In this document: piece after piece, positions 41,812 to 51,076 of the stretch | How positions within the stretch are numbered: the stretch's first letter is position 1 | Layout: each line of letters opens with the position of its first letter | Assembly: GCF_039542055.1 (NCBI RefSeq) | Contig: NZ_BAABHK010000008.1 | Location: forward strand, 310,001 to 374,000 | DNA length: 64,000 nt | Source: Actinoallomurus vinaceus | Lineage (GTDB): Bacteria; Actinomycetota; Actinomycetes; Streptosporangiales; Streptosporangiaceae | Direction: 5' to 3' | The notes under the pieces: generated by a model | What the model was told of the DNA's origin: nothing | Databases searched by the model: none | The model's input: the letters and a program-made list of their open reading frames with translations, nothing else | Translations under genes and position numbers: made by a program

Positions 41812-42228
41812 TCAGGCAGAGTGGTCGAAGAACGGGGACGCCGGCTCGGGCTCACGACCCTGGTGGGTGACGGGTACCTGGCTCGTCACCGATGCGCTCC
41901 CGGCACCACCGCGGGTGCGGGCCAGCTCCCTCTCCAACTGCTGATTCTTCGTTACCAGCGCCGACATCGACTCCTCACGCTCATCCCGCAGGTCACGGAT
42001 CTCGCGGCGGACGCGCATGGAACGTAGTAGTGAGAGCAAGGACACCGCGAGGCCCACGACGACGAACGCCGCGACGATCCCCCCGGCGATGAATATCTGT
42101 GCGGTGGTATGTACTCCGGGCACATGGTGGCCAAAGATGCTGAGCGAGGCAGATGACGAGTTGTCGGCGATGACCCCGACGCCCACTGCTACGGCGGCGG
42201 CGGCCAGAACGATTCCCAGGAAGACCAT
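41812..42228 (-). CDS. LapA/DUF1049-like small membrane protein with coiled-coil tail
   Basis: 138 residues from ATG at 42228, with GAGAGGA upstream. Two TM helices (VFLGIVLAAAAVAVGVGVIA; IFIAGGIVAAFVVVGLAVSLL) resemble the LapA domain. A charged cytosolic helix follows (SMRVRREIRDLRDEREESMSALVTKNQQLERELARTRG, likely coiled coil) and then a Pro/Ser tail. LapA-like proteins are linked to envelope assembly in proteobacteria; here the role is unknown. A frame extension upstream is not supported. Confidence 0.75.
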   Translation of the reverse strand: MVFLGIVLAAAAVAVGVGVIADNSSSASLSIFGHHVPGVHTTAQIFIAGGIVAAFVVVGLAVSLLSLLRSMRVRREIRDLRDEREESMSALVTKNQQLERELARTRGGAGSASVTSQVPVTHQGREPEPASPFFDHSA

Positions 42229-42494
42229 CCCGGTCCTCTCCTCTCCTCGAGTGCTCCAGCGGCTGGAGGCACACGAATCGATGGTTCCTGCGGCATCGTG
42301 CCACCCTCTAGTCACATGGGCGGTTTGGTCAAGTACGCCGGAAATCTCCTACTTCGACAAAGTGTCAATAAGTCCAGCGCTCCGCGTTTGTCCGGTAGCT
42401 GATTGTCGATTTCCGCGGCAGCAGGCGTCTTGGGTCGGGCTCCTGCCGGACTCGGCCATGGCGGCGGCCGCCGCCACGTGATGACGTGTAGGCC

Positions 42495-43148
42495 ATGGAC
42501 GAGCTTCTGGCCGATCAGGTTGGTTACTACCGTCGCCGTGCGAGCGAGTACGACGTGACGGCGTACGGGGATGTCGCGGCGGCTCGTGAGCGCATCGCGC
42601 GGCTGGTCGCGCAGATGCGTCCGAGCCGACGAGTGTTGGAGATCGCCTGTGGAACCGGCCTATGGACGGAGGCGCTCGTGGCCGTGGCCGACACGGTCGT
42701 GGCGATCGACGCGGCGCCCGAGGCGGTGGCCATCGCCCGTGATCGGGTGAGGTCGGGCAACGTCACGTTCGAGATCGCCGACGTTTTCTCGTGGACGACG
42801 GATGACCGGTTCGATGTGATCTTCTTCTCGGCCTGGCTTTCCCATGTGCCGATGAGCCGGTTCGAACAGTTCTGGAGGATGCTGCGGCGTCTCCTGGCCG
42901 AGAATGGACGAGTGCTGTTCATCGACGAGCACGTCAATGTCCGCGAGAAAGAAACCTACGTTGCGGGCACCGAGGAGATCGTCGAACGGCGGCTGCGAGA
43001 CGGCGGGAAGTTCCGGATCGTGAAGAACTTCGTGGACCCCCAGGCGTTGCAAGACCGGCTGCGGGACATGGGATGGGACTGTCAGATTCGCCGGGACGGA
43101 AGTGACTGGATCCGTGGCGAGGCGCGTCCTGCGCAGCACCTCGGCTGA
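42495..43148 (+). CDS. Class I SAM-dependent methyltransferase
   Basis: 217 residues. SAM motif I is RVLEIACGTGLWTEAL (46-61), the acidic end of beta-2 is VVAIDAAPEAV, and motif II-like FDVIFFSAWLSHVP follows. It resembles Methyltransf_25-type small-molecule methyltransferases; the substrate is unknown. It ends 2 bp before the kinase-like gene, so the two are co-transcribed. The AT-richer 42310-42490 region is the likely promoter. Confidence 0.88.
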   Translation: MDELLADQVGYYRRRASEYDVTAYGDVAAARERIARLVAQMRPSRRVLEIACGTGLWTEALVAVADTVVAIDAAPEAVAIARDRVRSGNVTFEIADVFSWTTDDRFDVIFFSAWLSHVPMSRFEQFWRMLRRLLAENGRVLFIDEHVNVREKETYVAGTEEIVERRLRDGGKFRIVKNFVDPQALQDRLRDMGWDCQIRRDGSDWIRGEARPAQHLG

Positions 43149-43150
43149 CG

Positions 43151-44056
43151 ATGTCCAGGCCCGCAGGTTGCGACGCCGGCGACGACGTCCTGCGCAGCGA
43201 ACTGCGCGCGCTCGGCCGAGCCGACGGTGTCAGCGTGGTCCGGCGGCTGTCCGGCGGGGCCGTCGCCGACACCTGGCTGATGACCTGCGCGGACGGCACG
43301 CACATGGTCGGCAAGACCCTTGCCGACGCGGTCCCCGGCCTGTTCCAGACCGAGGCCGACGGCCTGGCCGCACTGGCCGGGACCGGCTGCGTGGCGACCC
43401 CTCGGGTAATCGCGGTGACCAGGCGGATGCTGCTGCTGGAAGCTCTGCCAGACCGGGATGACAGCGAACGGTCCTGGGAAGCGTTCGCCGATGACCTGGC
43501 CGCCCTGCACCGCAGCACGACCGGTGACCGGTTCGGCTGGCATGATGACGGCTACCTGGGCCGACTCCGGCAGGTCAACACCTGGACCGCCAACGGGCAC
43601 GAGTTCTTCGCCCAGCACCGGCTGCTGCGCTACCTGGCCGAGCCACTCGCCGAGCAGGCCCTCACCGCCGCCGACCGCCGCGCCGTGGAACGCCTGTGCG
43701 CTCGCCTGCCCGAGGTGATCCCCGCCATGCCCGCGGTCCTGACCCACGGCGATCTGTGGGCGGCCAACCTGCTCAGCCGGCCCGGCGGCCGGATCACCGT
43801 CATCGACCCGGCCATCTCCCGCACCTGGGCCGAAGTCGACCTGTCCATGCTGCGGTGCTGCCCCCGCCCCGCGGCCTCCCAGCGGTTCTTCGCCCGCTAC
43901 CAGGAACGCAACCCCTCACCAGCCGGCTGGACCGCCCGCATGCCCGTACTCCACCTGCGCGAGCAACTCAGCGTGATCGCCCACTTCGGAGCCAGCGCCA
44001 CCCGCGCCATCACCCACACCCGGAGCACGCTCGCCCCCTTCTACGTCCGTAACTGA
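43151..44056 (+). CDS. Fructosamine-kinase/aminoglycoside-phosphotransferase-like protein
   Basis: 301 residues. The APH/FN3K fold shows LSGGAVADTWLM (nucleotide loop), MVGKTLAD (Lys), the catalytic LTHGDLWAANLL and the metal Asp in VIDPAIS. Fructosamine kinases phosphorylate glycated amines for deglycation; relatives phosphorylate antibiotics or sugars. A 46-bp piece of this gene (43325-43370) is present again, identical and in the same orientation, at 51997-52042 inside the island. Confidence 0.87.
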   Translation: MSRPAGCDAGDDVLRSELRALGRADGVSVVRRLSGGAVADTWLMTCADGTHMVGKTLADAVPGLFQTEADGLAALAGTGCVATPRVIAVTRRMLLLEALPDRDDSERSWEAFADDLAALHRSTTGDRFGWHDDGYLGRLRQVNTWTANGHEFFAQHRLLRYLAEPLAEQALTAADRRAVERLCARLPEVIPAMPAVLTHGDLWAANLLSRPGGRITVIDPAISRTWAEVDLSMLRCCPRPAASQRFFARYQERNPSPAGWTARMPVLHLREQLSVIAHFGASATRAITHTRSTLAPFYVRN

Positions 44057-44433
44057 AAACAGCCCGAGAAGCGCAACAGGTCTTCACCTGTGGGTGGAGT
44101 CTTCCGACTCGGCCTGTGGGTGGTGGTGATTCACTTCGGGCGCGGCGCAGCCTTGAGCCATGGACTCTCTTCATTCCGTACTCGTCGCTCTCATCGGCGC
44201 CTGTGTCCTGATCTTTGTTGTGGCCTGGGCTTTGGGCGCCGTCTATTTCGGTGTGAAGAATCACGCTGGTCTGGGCGGCTGGGTCCGCGGCTTGCGCCGA
44301 ACCTTGCCCCGCCGGGCTCTGCTCATGGTGGGCATCTGGGTGTTCATCGCGGCGGCGAGAGGTCTTCCGCATTCCTTGGGCACGCATTCGGCACGGCCAC
44401 CCGTTGACGACCGAACACAACCAGACACACACC

Positions 44434-44474
44434 GAACAGCGTCCGACCTCGATCATGCAGGTCGGACGCTGTTC
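44434..44474. terminator. Hairpin left of att copy 1
   Basis: A 16-bp perfect stem GAACAGCGTCCGACCT / AGGTCGGACGCTGTTC with a 9-nt loop, followed by TTG. Each tRNA-Phe-derived repeat in the island has such a hairpin on its left. Confidence 0.75.
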
Positions 44475-44518
44475 TTGAAGAACATGACTTGCGGGGCTCT
44501 CTTAGCAGGTCACATATG

Positions 44519-44562
44519 GTGGGCAGGGGCGGGGTCGAACCGCGGACCTTCCGCTTTTCAGG
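44519..44562 (-). repeat. att copy 1: 3' part of tRNA-Phe
   Basis: 44 bp, identical to the tRNA-Phe 3' region (58576-58619) except one base (GCGGAC for GCCGAC). It covers the anticodon stem-loop through the 3' end. It marks the far (left) end of the integrated tract. Confidence 0.85.
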
Positions 44563-44878
44563 TGACTTACGCGCGTGTTTCGCCAGCACCTTTGGCATTA
44601 CTGGCTGCCCTGGAAGGCCCCAACCGAGCGGGAACGTTCGTCGCGGTTGTCGCGCAGTTAGACACTCGCGGCTGCTGCGGACCTTAGCTCCCGCACGACA
44701 GAGGTTCATCGTCGCCGTGTTTCCGGATGGCGCTCAGCTGTTCCCTCAGACTCCCCGCTACCCGCTGTTCCGTCGGGCACGTCAGGGGCACGGCGTCACT
44801 CGCAGATCCAGACAGCATCGGCGAGGGTGGCGCTCCTCCGGTAAGGTTGCGTCATTCTCATACCATTTTGGAGACCGC
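44563..44878. other. Scrap region right of att copy 1
   Basis: No gene. Bases 44645-44670 match the integrase 3' tail at 58504-58529 in 22 of 26 positions, a third tail remnant. The rest includes the promoter region of the secreted protein. Confidence 0.5.
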
Positions 44879-45292
44879 ATGCGCATACGCCTCGTCACCG
44901 CCCTCGGCGCCGCCGTACTGTCCGCGGGCACGCTGCTGAGCGCCCCCGCCGCTCAGGCCGCCACCAAAACCCGTTTCGACGTGGAAGTCGGGAACACTCG
45001 GACCGAGGGAATCATTACCTGGTACGGCCGATCGGTGCGCCTAAGTGGAGCGCAAACGTCGGTAGCTGATCGAACCGTTGGGCAATTCCGGAACACCGGC
45101 GGGTACACCCTCAACAGTCGAGGGCGCACGTTGTCCCATGCGGTCAGCCGAGCCGAAGACGAGGCCCATGCCGACACGAGGTTGTTCCACTTCGTCGTTC
45201 CGGCAAATGTCAAGGGGGGAGCAGCGTTTGTGCGGATCTGCCTCCTCGACGGCTCTCTCAATCCCCTGAAGTGCAAACGATACAGCCGCTGA
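44879..45292 (+). CDS. Small secreted protein of unknown function
   Basis: 137 residues from ATG at 44879 (GGAGA seven bases upstream). There is a typical signal peptide with cleavage near AQAAT (about residue 28). The mature part is mostly beta (TRFDVEVGNTRTEGIITWYG; RLFHFVVPANVKGGAAFVRICLLDG) with two late cysteines that may pair. No family recognised. Codon GC is a little lower than in the flanking chromosome, consistent with acquired cargo. Confidence 0.7.
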   Translation: MRIRLVTALGAAVLSAGTLLSAPAAQAATKTRFDVEVGNTRTEGIITWYGRSVRLSGAQTSVADRTVGQFRNTGGYTLNSRGRTLSHAVSRAEDEAHADTRLFHFVVPANVKGGAAFVRICLLDGSLNPLKCKRYSR

Positions 45293-45399
45293 TCTCCCTG
45301 CGGGAACCGACACCGGGGTTCGGCAGTGGTGATACTTGAGGCATGGAGTCCACTGACCTGCGGCCCGGGTACCTCACCGCCTACTAGAGCCTGTGTGAT

Positions 45400-45808
45400 G
45401 TCGTGATCATCCGGCTGAAAGACCGGCGCGGCATCGCTACACGCCTCGACAAGATGCCCGAGAGCTACCTCGCCGGCAAACCTGGTGCCCAGCGTCGGAG
45501 GTGGGCTGGGAGCACGAACAGTTCGCCGTCTACGTCTGGTGTTCCGTGCGGAAGACGGCGACACCAAGACCGTGAAGTCGCGCCGGTCGCTTCGACTCCC
45601 TGACCGGTGCGTAGCGGTGCTGGAGGCGCTCAAGTCCGAACAGGACCGCCGTCATAGCCTCGCTGGCGACGTGCGAGGCGGCAAGCAACTGGTGTTCTAC
45701 ACCAGGAGCGGGACAGCGCTCAGCGCGGGCAACGTCCGACGCGACTTCCGTGCCGTCCTCAGCCGGGCTGGGCTGAACGAGATCTTCCCGGCGGAGTCCG
45801 AGCCGTAG
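45400..45808 (+). pseudogene. Tyrosine recombinase (integrase) remnant, middle part
   Basis: Pieces of an actinobacterial phage-type integrase: WEHEQFAVYVW in one frame, then after a frameshift EDGDTKTVKSRRSLRLPDRC, followed by EALKSEQDRRHSLAGD and SAGNVRRDFRAVLSRAGL. The catalytic RHxxH...Y region is deleted; the frame jumps to the last residues (SEP) and the integrase-type terminator. The deleted part is the piece that survives at 58241-58520. Confidence 0.8.
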
Positions 45809-45976
45809 TCACCCGGTTAAACACTTACGCCCCGTCTCCGAAAACGGAGGCGGGGCGTTGTCGCTGGCCGTTCCAACGGAGGCGACGGGTGGCGTCGCCG
45901 TGGTGCCCGCGGCGGTCGAACTGCAGGCGCAGGCCGCTGGGAGTGCCGCGACGATCGCAAGGGTGGCGAGACGCAT
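45809..45976 (-). pseudogene. Truncated lipoprotein gene (signal peptide plus 30 residues)
   Basis: 55 residues from ATG at 45976: MRLATLAIVAALPAACACSS is a lipoprotein signal with the AACAC lipobox, then a Thr/Ala/Pro linker that runs straight into the integrase terminator (45828-45857). No folded domain is left, so it is a 5' gene fragment joined to the integrase scar. Confidence 0.5.
45828..45857 (+). terminator. Terminator of integrase remnant 1
   Basis: CGCCCCGTCTCCG-AAAA-CGGAGGCGGGGCG followed by TT. It is nearly identical to the hairpin at 58528-58557 after the second integrase remnant. Confidence 0.8.
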
Positions 45977-46283
45977 GTCCCTCTTCTCGTGCTGCCGACA
46001 TGGGAGCAGGAGCGGGCGGCGATGCTCGCTGAGCCTCTCCGGCTGCTGCTCGAGGCGACGAAGCTCTGACGCCGGTTCCGCTCGTTCTGACACCTCATGC
46101 CCCTGGGTGCCCGGCCGAGCGCGACGGTCAGCGCTTCGAGTCTCGATGCGCCGTCGCTGGTATCAAGGTGATCCGGGTGCACGACACCCGGCACTATGAG
46201 CATCATGCTGGCCCCGCCGATTTCGGCGGGCGGGTTCTGCGGTGTCTCGACAGATCGCAGTCGATGAGTTGAAAGGCGTGAGG

Positions 46284-47303
46284 ATGGAATACCGCCCCCT
46301 CGGCAGTACCGGAACCGTCGTGTCCACGCTGTGCTTGGGCACCATGACCTTCGGCAAGGAGTCCGACGAGAAGTTGTCACACGCCCAGCTCGACCGATTC
46401 GTCGAGCGAGGCGGAAACTTTATCGATACTGCGGATGTCTACTCGCAGGGGCGGTCCGAGGAGATCATCGGGCGGTGGTTCGAGGCCCGGCCGGGTGTCC
46501 GGGATCAGATCGTGCTCGCTACCAAGGGGCGGTTCCCGATGGGCGGCGGACCCAACGATCACGGTCTGAGCCGTACTCACCTGACGCGTGCGCTGGACGC
46601 CAGCCTGCGTCGGCTGGGCGTGGAGGCGATCGACCTGTACCAGGCGCACGCGTGGGATCCGATCACCCCGATCGAGGAGACCCTGCGGTTCTATGACGAC
46701 GCCGTACGCGCTGGCAAAATCCGCTACGTCGGGGTCAGCAACTTCATTGGCTGGCAGCTGCAGAAGGCCGCCACGCTCGCCGAGCTGCGCGGGCTCACAC
46801 CGATCGTGACCCTGCAGCCGCAGTACAACCTGATCACTCGCGACATCGAGTTCGAGCTGGTGGACGTGTGCAGGAACGAGGGCATCGGGATCCTGCCGTG
46901 GTCACCGCTGGCCGGCGGCTGGCTGACGGGGAAGTATCGGCGGGACGAGGTTCCGACCGGGTCGAGCCGATTGGGGGAGGACCCGGAGCGAGGGATGGAG
47001 GCGTACGCTCCGCGCAACGCACAGGAGCGGACCTGGCGGATCGTGGACACGGTCCGAGGGGTGGCCGAGGATCGGGGCGTGTCGATGGCACAGGTGGCGC
47101 TGGCGTGGGTCGCCGACCGCCCGGTGGTGACTTCGGTGATCCTCGGTGCCCGGACCCTGGAACAACTCGACGACAACCTTGGCGCTGCCGGTTTGCATTT
47201 GTCGGAACGCGAAATCGCACTGCTGGACGAGGCCAGCGCACCGGCGGTGGCCGATTACCCGTACGGCGGGCCAGGAGTAGAGCAACGGTCCCGGCGGTTC
47301 TGA
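46284..47303 (+). CDS. Aldo/keto reductase
   Basis: 339 residues from ATG at 46284 with GTGAGG upstream. The AKR tetrad is complete: Asp48 and Tyr53 (FIDTADVYSQG), Lys81 (LATKGRF) and His122 (YQAHAWD). NADPH-site motifs are GVSNFIGWQLQ and VTSVILGARTLEQLDDNL. It belongs to the YghZ/oxidoreductase-like AKR group and reduces carbonyls; the substrate is unknown. It is an intact gene inside the integrated tract, divergent from the truncated lipoprotein. Confidence 0.92.
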   Translation: MEYRPLGSTGTVVSTLCLGTMTFGKESDEKLSHAQLDRFVERGGNFIDTADVYSQGRSEEIIGRWFEARPGVRDQIVLATKGRFPMGGGPNDHGLSRTHLTRALDASLRRLGVEAIDLYQAHAWDPITPIEETLRFYDDAVRAGKIRYVGVSNFIGWQLQKAATLAELRGLTPIVTLQPQYNLITRDIEFELVDVCRNEGIGILPWSPLAGGWLTGKYRRDEVPTGSSRLGEDPERGMEAYAPRNAQERTWRIVDTVRGVAEDRGVSMAQVALAWVADRPVVTSVILGARTLEQLDDNLGAAGLHLSEREIALLDEASAPAVADYPYGGPGVEQRSRRF

Positions 47304-47426
47304 CCTTCGCCGGCCGATTAGGGCCGCGGTGCATCCCCGACCCCGCGGCGTCGACCTCGTCGCGCGTGGGTGGTGAGTCGTCCGGCAGGGCCTGTATCAA
47401 ACGCTCATCTGGCAACCAAGCGCTCG

Positions 47427-48731
47427 TTAGCGTATAGAGGGCCCGGCCCTGGTGCGATGGGCGAGCCAGCCGGCCATCGCGCGGACGCCGACGCCGATGG
47501 CGCGCTCGTCCGGGTCGAAGGCGCCGAAGTGCGGATACGCGGTGGTGATGTCCGCGACGGGCCGCCGGACGCCGAGGAAGCTGAACGTCCCGGGGACGCG
47601 GCGGAGGAACAGCGCGAAGTCCTCGCCACTGAACGGGATCGCCGCGTGCATGGTCGTGACGGCCGGACGGCCGAGTCTGCGCGCCAGGTAGTCGCGGACC
47701 TCCCGTCCCGGACGCGGCGGGCACACCATCGCTGGGAACGCGTCGGCGGGGAACTCGATGCGGGCGTCCGGGTACCGGCCGGTCAGGTGGCGCAACCGGT
47801 CGCGGATCTCCGGGACGCGCTCCTTCGGCCAGCACCGGTACATCGCGCGCACCTCGACGTCGCCGTTGGCGGCGGTACGCGCGCCGGCCCTCATCCAGAC
47901 GAACCGGGCCAGCGGCCCGTGCGGCGTCTCCACCTCCCGGATAAGCCGTTCGAGGTCGGCGGACGTCTGCGGATACGCGACCGTCGACAGCGCGCTGAGG
48001 TCGGCGACGAGCCGCGCGGCCCGGTCGGACGCACCGGACCCGGTCAGCGTGATGCTGCCGTGGTCCAGACCCGGCAGCCCGGTGCCTGGCGTGACCGCGA
48101 ACGTGCCGACCGGGAAGGGGCCGCAGTGCAGCGCGTGGATCTCGTCCGGCCTCGTCCGCTCCAGCACGCCGTCGGAGATCATCGCCTTCGCGCCGGCGAG
48201 GGCCTCCTCTCCCGGCTGGAAGAGGAACACCACCCGGCCGTGGAGCCGGGTCCGCAGGCGCGCCAGCACCTCGGCGACCCCGACGCCGATCGTGGTGTGC
48301 AGGTCGTGGCCGCACACGTGCGCGGGATCCGGACCGCCGTTGATCTGCGAGTCTGGCGGCACCGCGTCCATGTCCGCCCGGTAGGCGACCGTCCGGCCGC
48401 GTCCCTTGCCCCGCAGGACGCCGACGACCCCGTGGCCGCCCACGCCCGTGGTCACCTCCAGGTCGGCGGCGCGCAGCCGGTCCGCGACCAGCGCGGCGGT
48501 GTGGACCTCGCCGCCCGCCAGTTCGGGATGGCGGTGGATGTCGCGGCGCAGGGCGATCAGGTCGGCATCGAGCCGTCCGGCGAGGGCGTCGATCTGATCT
48601 TCAAGCTTGGACGGCTCGGCCGCGTGAGCTGGAATGCCGGTGGTCAGGACGCCTCCCGCGCCGAGCGCGACGGCGCCGCCGAGCACGCTCCGGCGGGTCA
48701 GGGCGGGGTTTCCAAGGCGGCGATCAGTCAT
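47427..48731 (-). CDS. Exported M20-family amidohydrolase/peptidase (Tat signal)
   Basis: 434 residues. A twin-arginine signal (LTRRSVLGGAVALGAGG, Arg13-Arg14) leads to a cleavage site near AHAAE. M20 metal-site motifs are AYRADMDAVP, HVCGHDLHT (His ligand) and FQPGEEALAGA (catalytic Glu pair). The dimerisation domain lies in the middle. Relatives hydrolyse N-acyl amino acids or hippurate-like substrates. Convergent with the aldo/keto reductase. Confidence 0.9.
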   Translation of the reverse strand: MTDRRLGNPALTRRSVLGGAVALGAGGVLTTGIPAHAAEPSKLEDQIDALAGRLDADLIALRRDIHRHPELAGGEVHTAALVADRLRAADLEVTTGVGGHGVVGVLRGKGRGRTVAYRADMDAVPPDSQINGGPDPAHVCGHDLHTTIGVGVAEVLARLRTRLHGRVVFLFQPGEEALAGAKAMISDGVLERTRPDEIHALHCGPFPVGTFAVTPGTGLPGLDHGSITLTGSGASDRAARLVADLSALSTVAYPQTSADLERLIREVETPHGPLARFVWMRAGARTAANGDVEVRAMYRCWPKERVPEIRDRLRHLTGRYPDARIEFPADAFPAMVCPPRPGREVRDYLARRLGRPAVTTMHAAIPFSGEDFALFLRRVPGTFSFLGVRRPVADITTAYPHFGAFDPDERAIGVGVRAMAGWLAHRTRAGPSIR

Positions 48732-49051
48732 GCCCCGGACGCTACGGATCTCGGGCCGCGCCCTCGATACGGCTGGCTACCGTCCGGAGGTGTACTCAGG
48801 TCCACTGTTCCGGTCAGCGTCAGGCCGCCAGGCGTCGCGGTGACGTGGTCGGGGACGATCTAGTCGGCCTCGCCCTCACGGGCGGCCAGCAGGTAGGCCA
48901 TGGGTGCCGTTGGTCGGTCTCTGCCATCGTCGTTGCGGTCTCTGCGTGTACGGCGAGCGCTGCCGCCGACCGTCGATACGGCCGTCGGCAGCGCTCGCAT
49001 GTCTTCGTCCCCGGACTCCGGCTTGACCAACGCGCCGGTCGAGTCCGCCGG
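48732..49051. other. Intergenic region, 320 bp
   Basis: No gene recognised. It contains the hairpin at 48953-48998 that follows the minus-strand peptidase, and the promoter region of the M20 gene. Confidence 0.5.
48953..48998 (-). terminator. Hairpin terminator after the S1 peptidase
   Basis: Arms GCGAGCGCTGCCG / CGGCAGCGCTCGC (13 bp, perfect) lie 54 bp beyond the stop at 49052; the interior CCGAC/GTCGG extends the pairing. Confidence 0.65.
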
Positions 49052-50962
49052 TCATTCCGGTGGTACGAGCATGACCTCGGTACCGATGCGGTTGGCACGG
49101 GTGTCGACGTACATCGTCGTCTCGCCGTCCGACCACCTGATGATGAGGTCGTCGGCCAGGCCGTTGGCCGTGTAGCCACCGGTGGACATGACCTCGTCGT
49201 GGGTCCACAGCTTGTTGGGATCGTAGATGCGCTGTTCGGTGCCGAGGCCGGAGGCGTTCGTGCCCACGTAGTTGTCCAGTTCGCCGTCGACCCACCGGAC
49301 CATCAGGTCCCATTTCTGGTTGCCGGCGAACTGGCCGCTGGTGAGCAGGGTGGCGTTCCTCCAGGTGCCGTTGGGCGGTTCGAGCTGGGTCTCCTGCCCG
49401 AAGGTGCCGGCGCCGACGCGACCGTAGAGAGTGAGTTCACCGTCGGTCCAGCGTACGACCAGGTCGGTGACGTAACTGTCGGCCACGAAACGGCCGGCGG
49501 CGATCTGGACGGCGTCCTTCCAGACGGAGCCTTTGGGGGCCATCTGTGTGCCGTCGTTGTTCAGACCGAGGGTGCCCACGTCCGGATAGAGGGTGACCTC
49601 GCCGTCGGACCATCGGACCAACAGGTCGAACTGGTTGCCGCCGGCGAAGTCGCCTCCGGTGATGGTCTCGGGGTGGGTCCACAGTTCGCTCGGCGCCAGC
49701 AACTGCCGTTCGGGTTGGAACCCTCCCTTGCCGTCGCCGGGATAGAGGGTGACTTCGCCGTCGGACCAGATCACCAACAGGTCGCTGTGCCCGGTTCCAG
49801 AGAAGTCACCGGAGGCCATCAGCTTGGCGTGCTTCCACAGACCGCCTCCGCCGGGCAGCTTGGGGCTGTCGCCTGGCGGATTGTACGGCGGCTTCGGGCC
49901 TGGAGCACGGTCGGCGTTGGCGTCGTTGTAGAGGTCCACGGCGTCCTTGCCGTAGATCGGCGCGTAGGTGATCCAGTCATCGTTGGCGTCGTTACCGCCG
50001 CCGTTGTAGCCGCCGACGTTTCCTATGACCTTGTTGCCGTCCTCGATCCACGGGCCGCCTGACACACCTCCGTAGAAGCCATTGCACAGCATCTTCATCT
50101 GCCGAAAGCCCGACAGCCGCGACGTGGCGACATCGCAGTACAACGCCTGGTGCTGGGAGTTATGGCTGCCGGGGTAGCCAATAACGCGGACGTTGTGGTT
50201 GAAGCTGGTCGTTGGTGTGAACGTCAGCGCCCCGACGACGTTCTCGGCATTGCCCTTGTCGTTGGCGCCGACGCGGATGAACGCCAGGTCCAGATCGGAC
50301 ACGGCCGCTTTGGTGTTCGCCTGATACCGGGGGTCGAGGTAGGTCTTCTTCACCGGAAAGACGCCGTGGGGCTGATCGGCGACGGTCTTGGGGTATCGGT
50401 ACTGGGGCACGAAGATCGCATGTGCGGCTCTCGCGATGCCGACGCCGCAGTGTCCGGCGGTCAGTACCAGGTCGTGCTTGTCGCTGTGCACGACACTGCC
50501 AGTGCAGTGCGTATCGCCCGTTTCCGGAGCATTGAAGAAAAACGTGCCCACCTGCGGTATGCCGCCGTAATAGGTGCCCGTTTCGGTGCCGGGTGGCGGG
50601 GGTGCCAGGCGCCGGTGAGCGGCTGAGGCGGTGCCGCGCTGAGCATCGACAGGGACGGCTTTGGCCATCCGCTCGGCCGTCCAGTACTTCTCGTCCTCAC
50701 GAAGCGTCGCCCCGTCATCCCTGCTCGGTTTCCCGTTGCCTGGCGTGGCCGTTGGTGCGGGGACCGATGCAGGCGAGGAGGCGCCGGGCCGCTGCGTCTT
50801 CGGTTTCTGCACCGGTGGTTTCGTCGTGGTGGCGGTGACGGGTGCCGAGGCGGTGGGGGTGGGCGGCGACGCGGTGCTGATCGCGGCCCTGGCCGGCCCG
50901 ATACTTAGCAAAACGCTCGCGCATACGCTCACGCTCAGTATCGGGAACCATCGAGAACGCAA
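49052..50962 (-). CDS. Secreted S1-type serine peptidase with C-terminal FG-GAP/VCBS-like repeats
   Basis: 636 residues from TTG at 50962, chosen because AGGAGG lies exactly 6 bases upstream and the signal peptide (LRSRWFPILSVSVCASVLLS) begins there; upstream ATGs at 51040 and 51085 have no such site and overlap the divergent gene. A Pro/Thr linker leads to a trypsin-like domain: His in LTAGHCG, Asp in SDLDLAFI, Ser in GGVSGGPW. From about residue 360 come five repeats of about 57 residues (ASGDFSGTGHSDLLVIWSDGEVTLYPG type) forming a propeller-like domain. It is an extracellular protease that probably binds a surface or polymer. Confidence 0.88.
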   Translation of the reverse strand: MRSRWFPILSVSVCASVLLSIGPARAAISTASPPTPTASAPVTATTTKPPVQKPKTQRPGASSPASVPAPTATPGNGKPSRDDGATLREDEKYWTAERMAKAVPVDAQRGTASAAHRRLAPPPPGTETGTYYGGIPQVGTFFFNAPETGDTHCTGSVVHSDKHDLVLTAGHCGVGIARAAHAIFVPQYRYPKTVADQPHGVFPVKKTYLDPRYQANTKAAVSDLDLAFIRVGANDKGNAENVVGALTFTPTTSFNHNVRVIGYPGSHNSQHQALYCDVATSRLSGFRQMKMLCNGFYGGVSGGPWIEDGNKVIGNVGGYNGGGNDANDDWITYAPIYGKDAVDLYNDANADRAPGPKPPYNPPGDSPKLPGGGGLWKHAKLMASGDFSGTGHSDLLVIWSDGEVTLYPGDGKGGFQPERQLLAPSELWTHPETITGGDFAGGNQFDLLVRWSDGEVTLYPDVGTLGLNNDGTQMAPKGSVWKDAVQIAAGRFVADSYVTDLVVRWTDGELTLYGRVGAGTFGQETQLEPPNGTWRNATLLTSGQFAGNQKWDLMVRWVDGELDNYVGTNASGLGTEQRIYDPNKLWTHDEVMSTGGYTANGLADDLIIRWSDGETTMYVDTRANRIGTEVMLVPPE

Positions 50963-51076
50963 TATTGACCTCCTGGTGCGGTGGCAGAACAAGGCAACGC
51001 CCCCCGTCGGCCGCCGTAAGATCGACACGATACGTGACATTAGCGTCAGATTTTCGTTGACGGAAGTGGGTTGATC

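Larger units (their letters stand above)
44160..44687 (+). pseudogene. Small membrane protein frame running through a terminator and att copy
   Basis: The first about 80 residues from ATG at 44160 look real: two hydrophobic segments (VLVALIGACVLIFVVAWALGAVYF; RALLMVGIWVFIAAARG), which resemble the N-terminus of small membrane methyltransferases or unknown membrane proteins. Beyond residue 85 the frame runs through a terminator hairpin and a tRNA-Phe-derived repeat, so the downstream part is fortuitous. It is either a short real protein lacking its own stop or a gene truncated by integration. Confidence 0.4.

Noticed and set aside
36898..44056. Cluster of monooxygenase, esterase, acyltransferase, methyltransferase and kinase-like genes considered as a biosynthetic gene cluster
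   Set aside because: Genes are on mixed strands with their own regulators and terminators, the monooxygenase is broken, and no core synthase (PKS, NRPS, terpene, RiPP) is present.
44519..44562. tRNA-derived repeats considered as separate functional tRNA genes
   Set aside because: Copies 1-3 contain only the 3' part; the D-arm and 5' acceptor strand are missing. Only 58577-58650 is a full tRNA.
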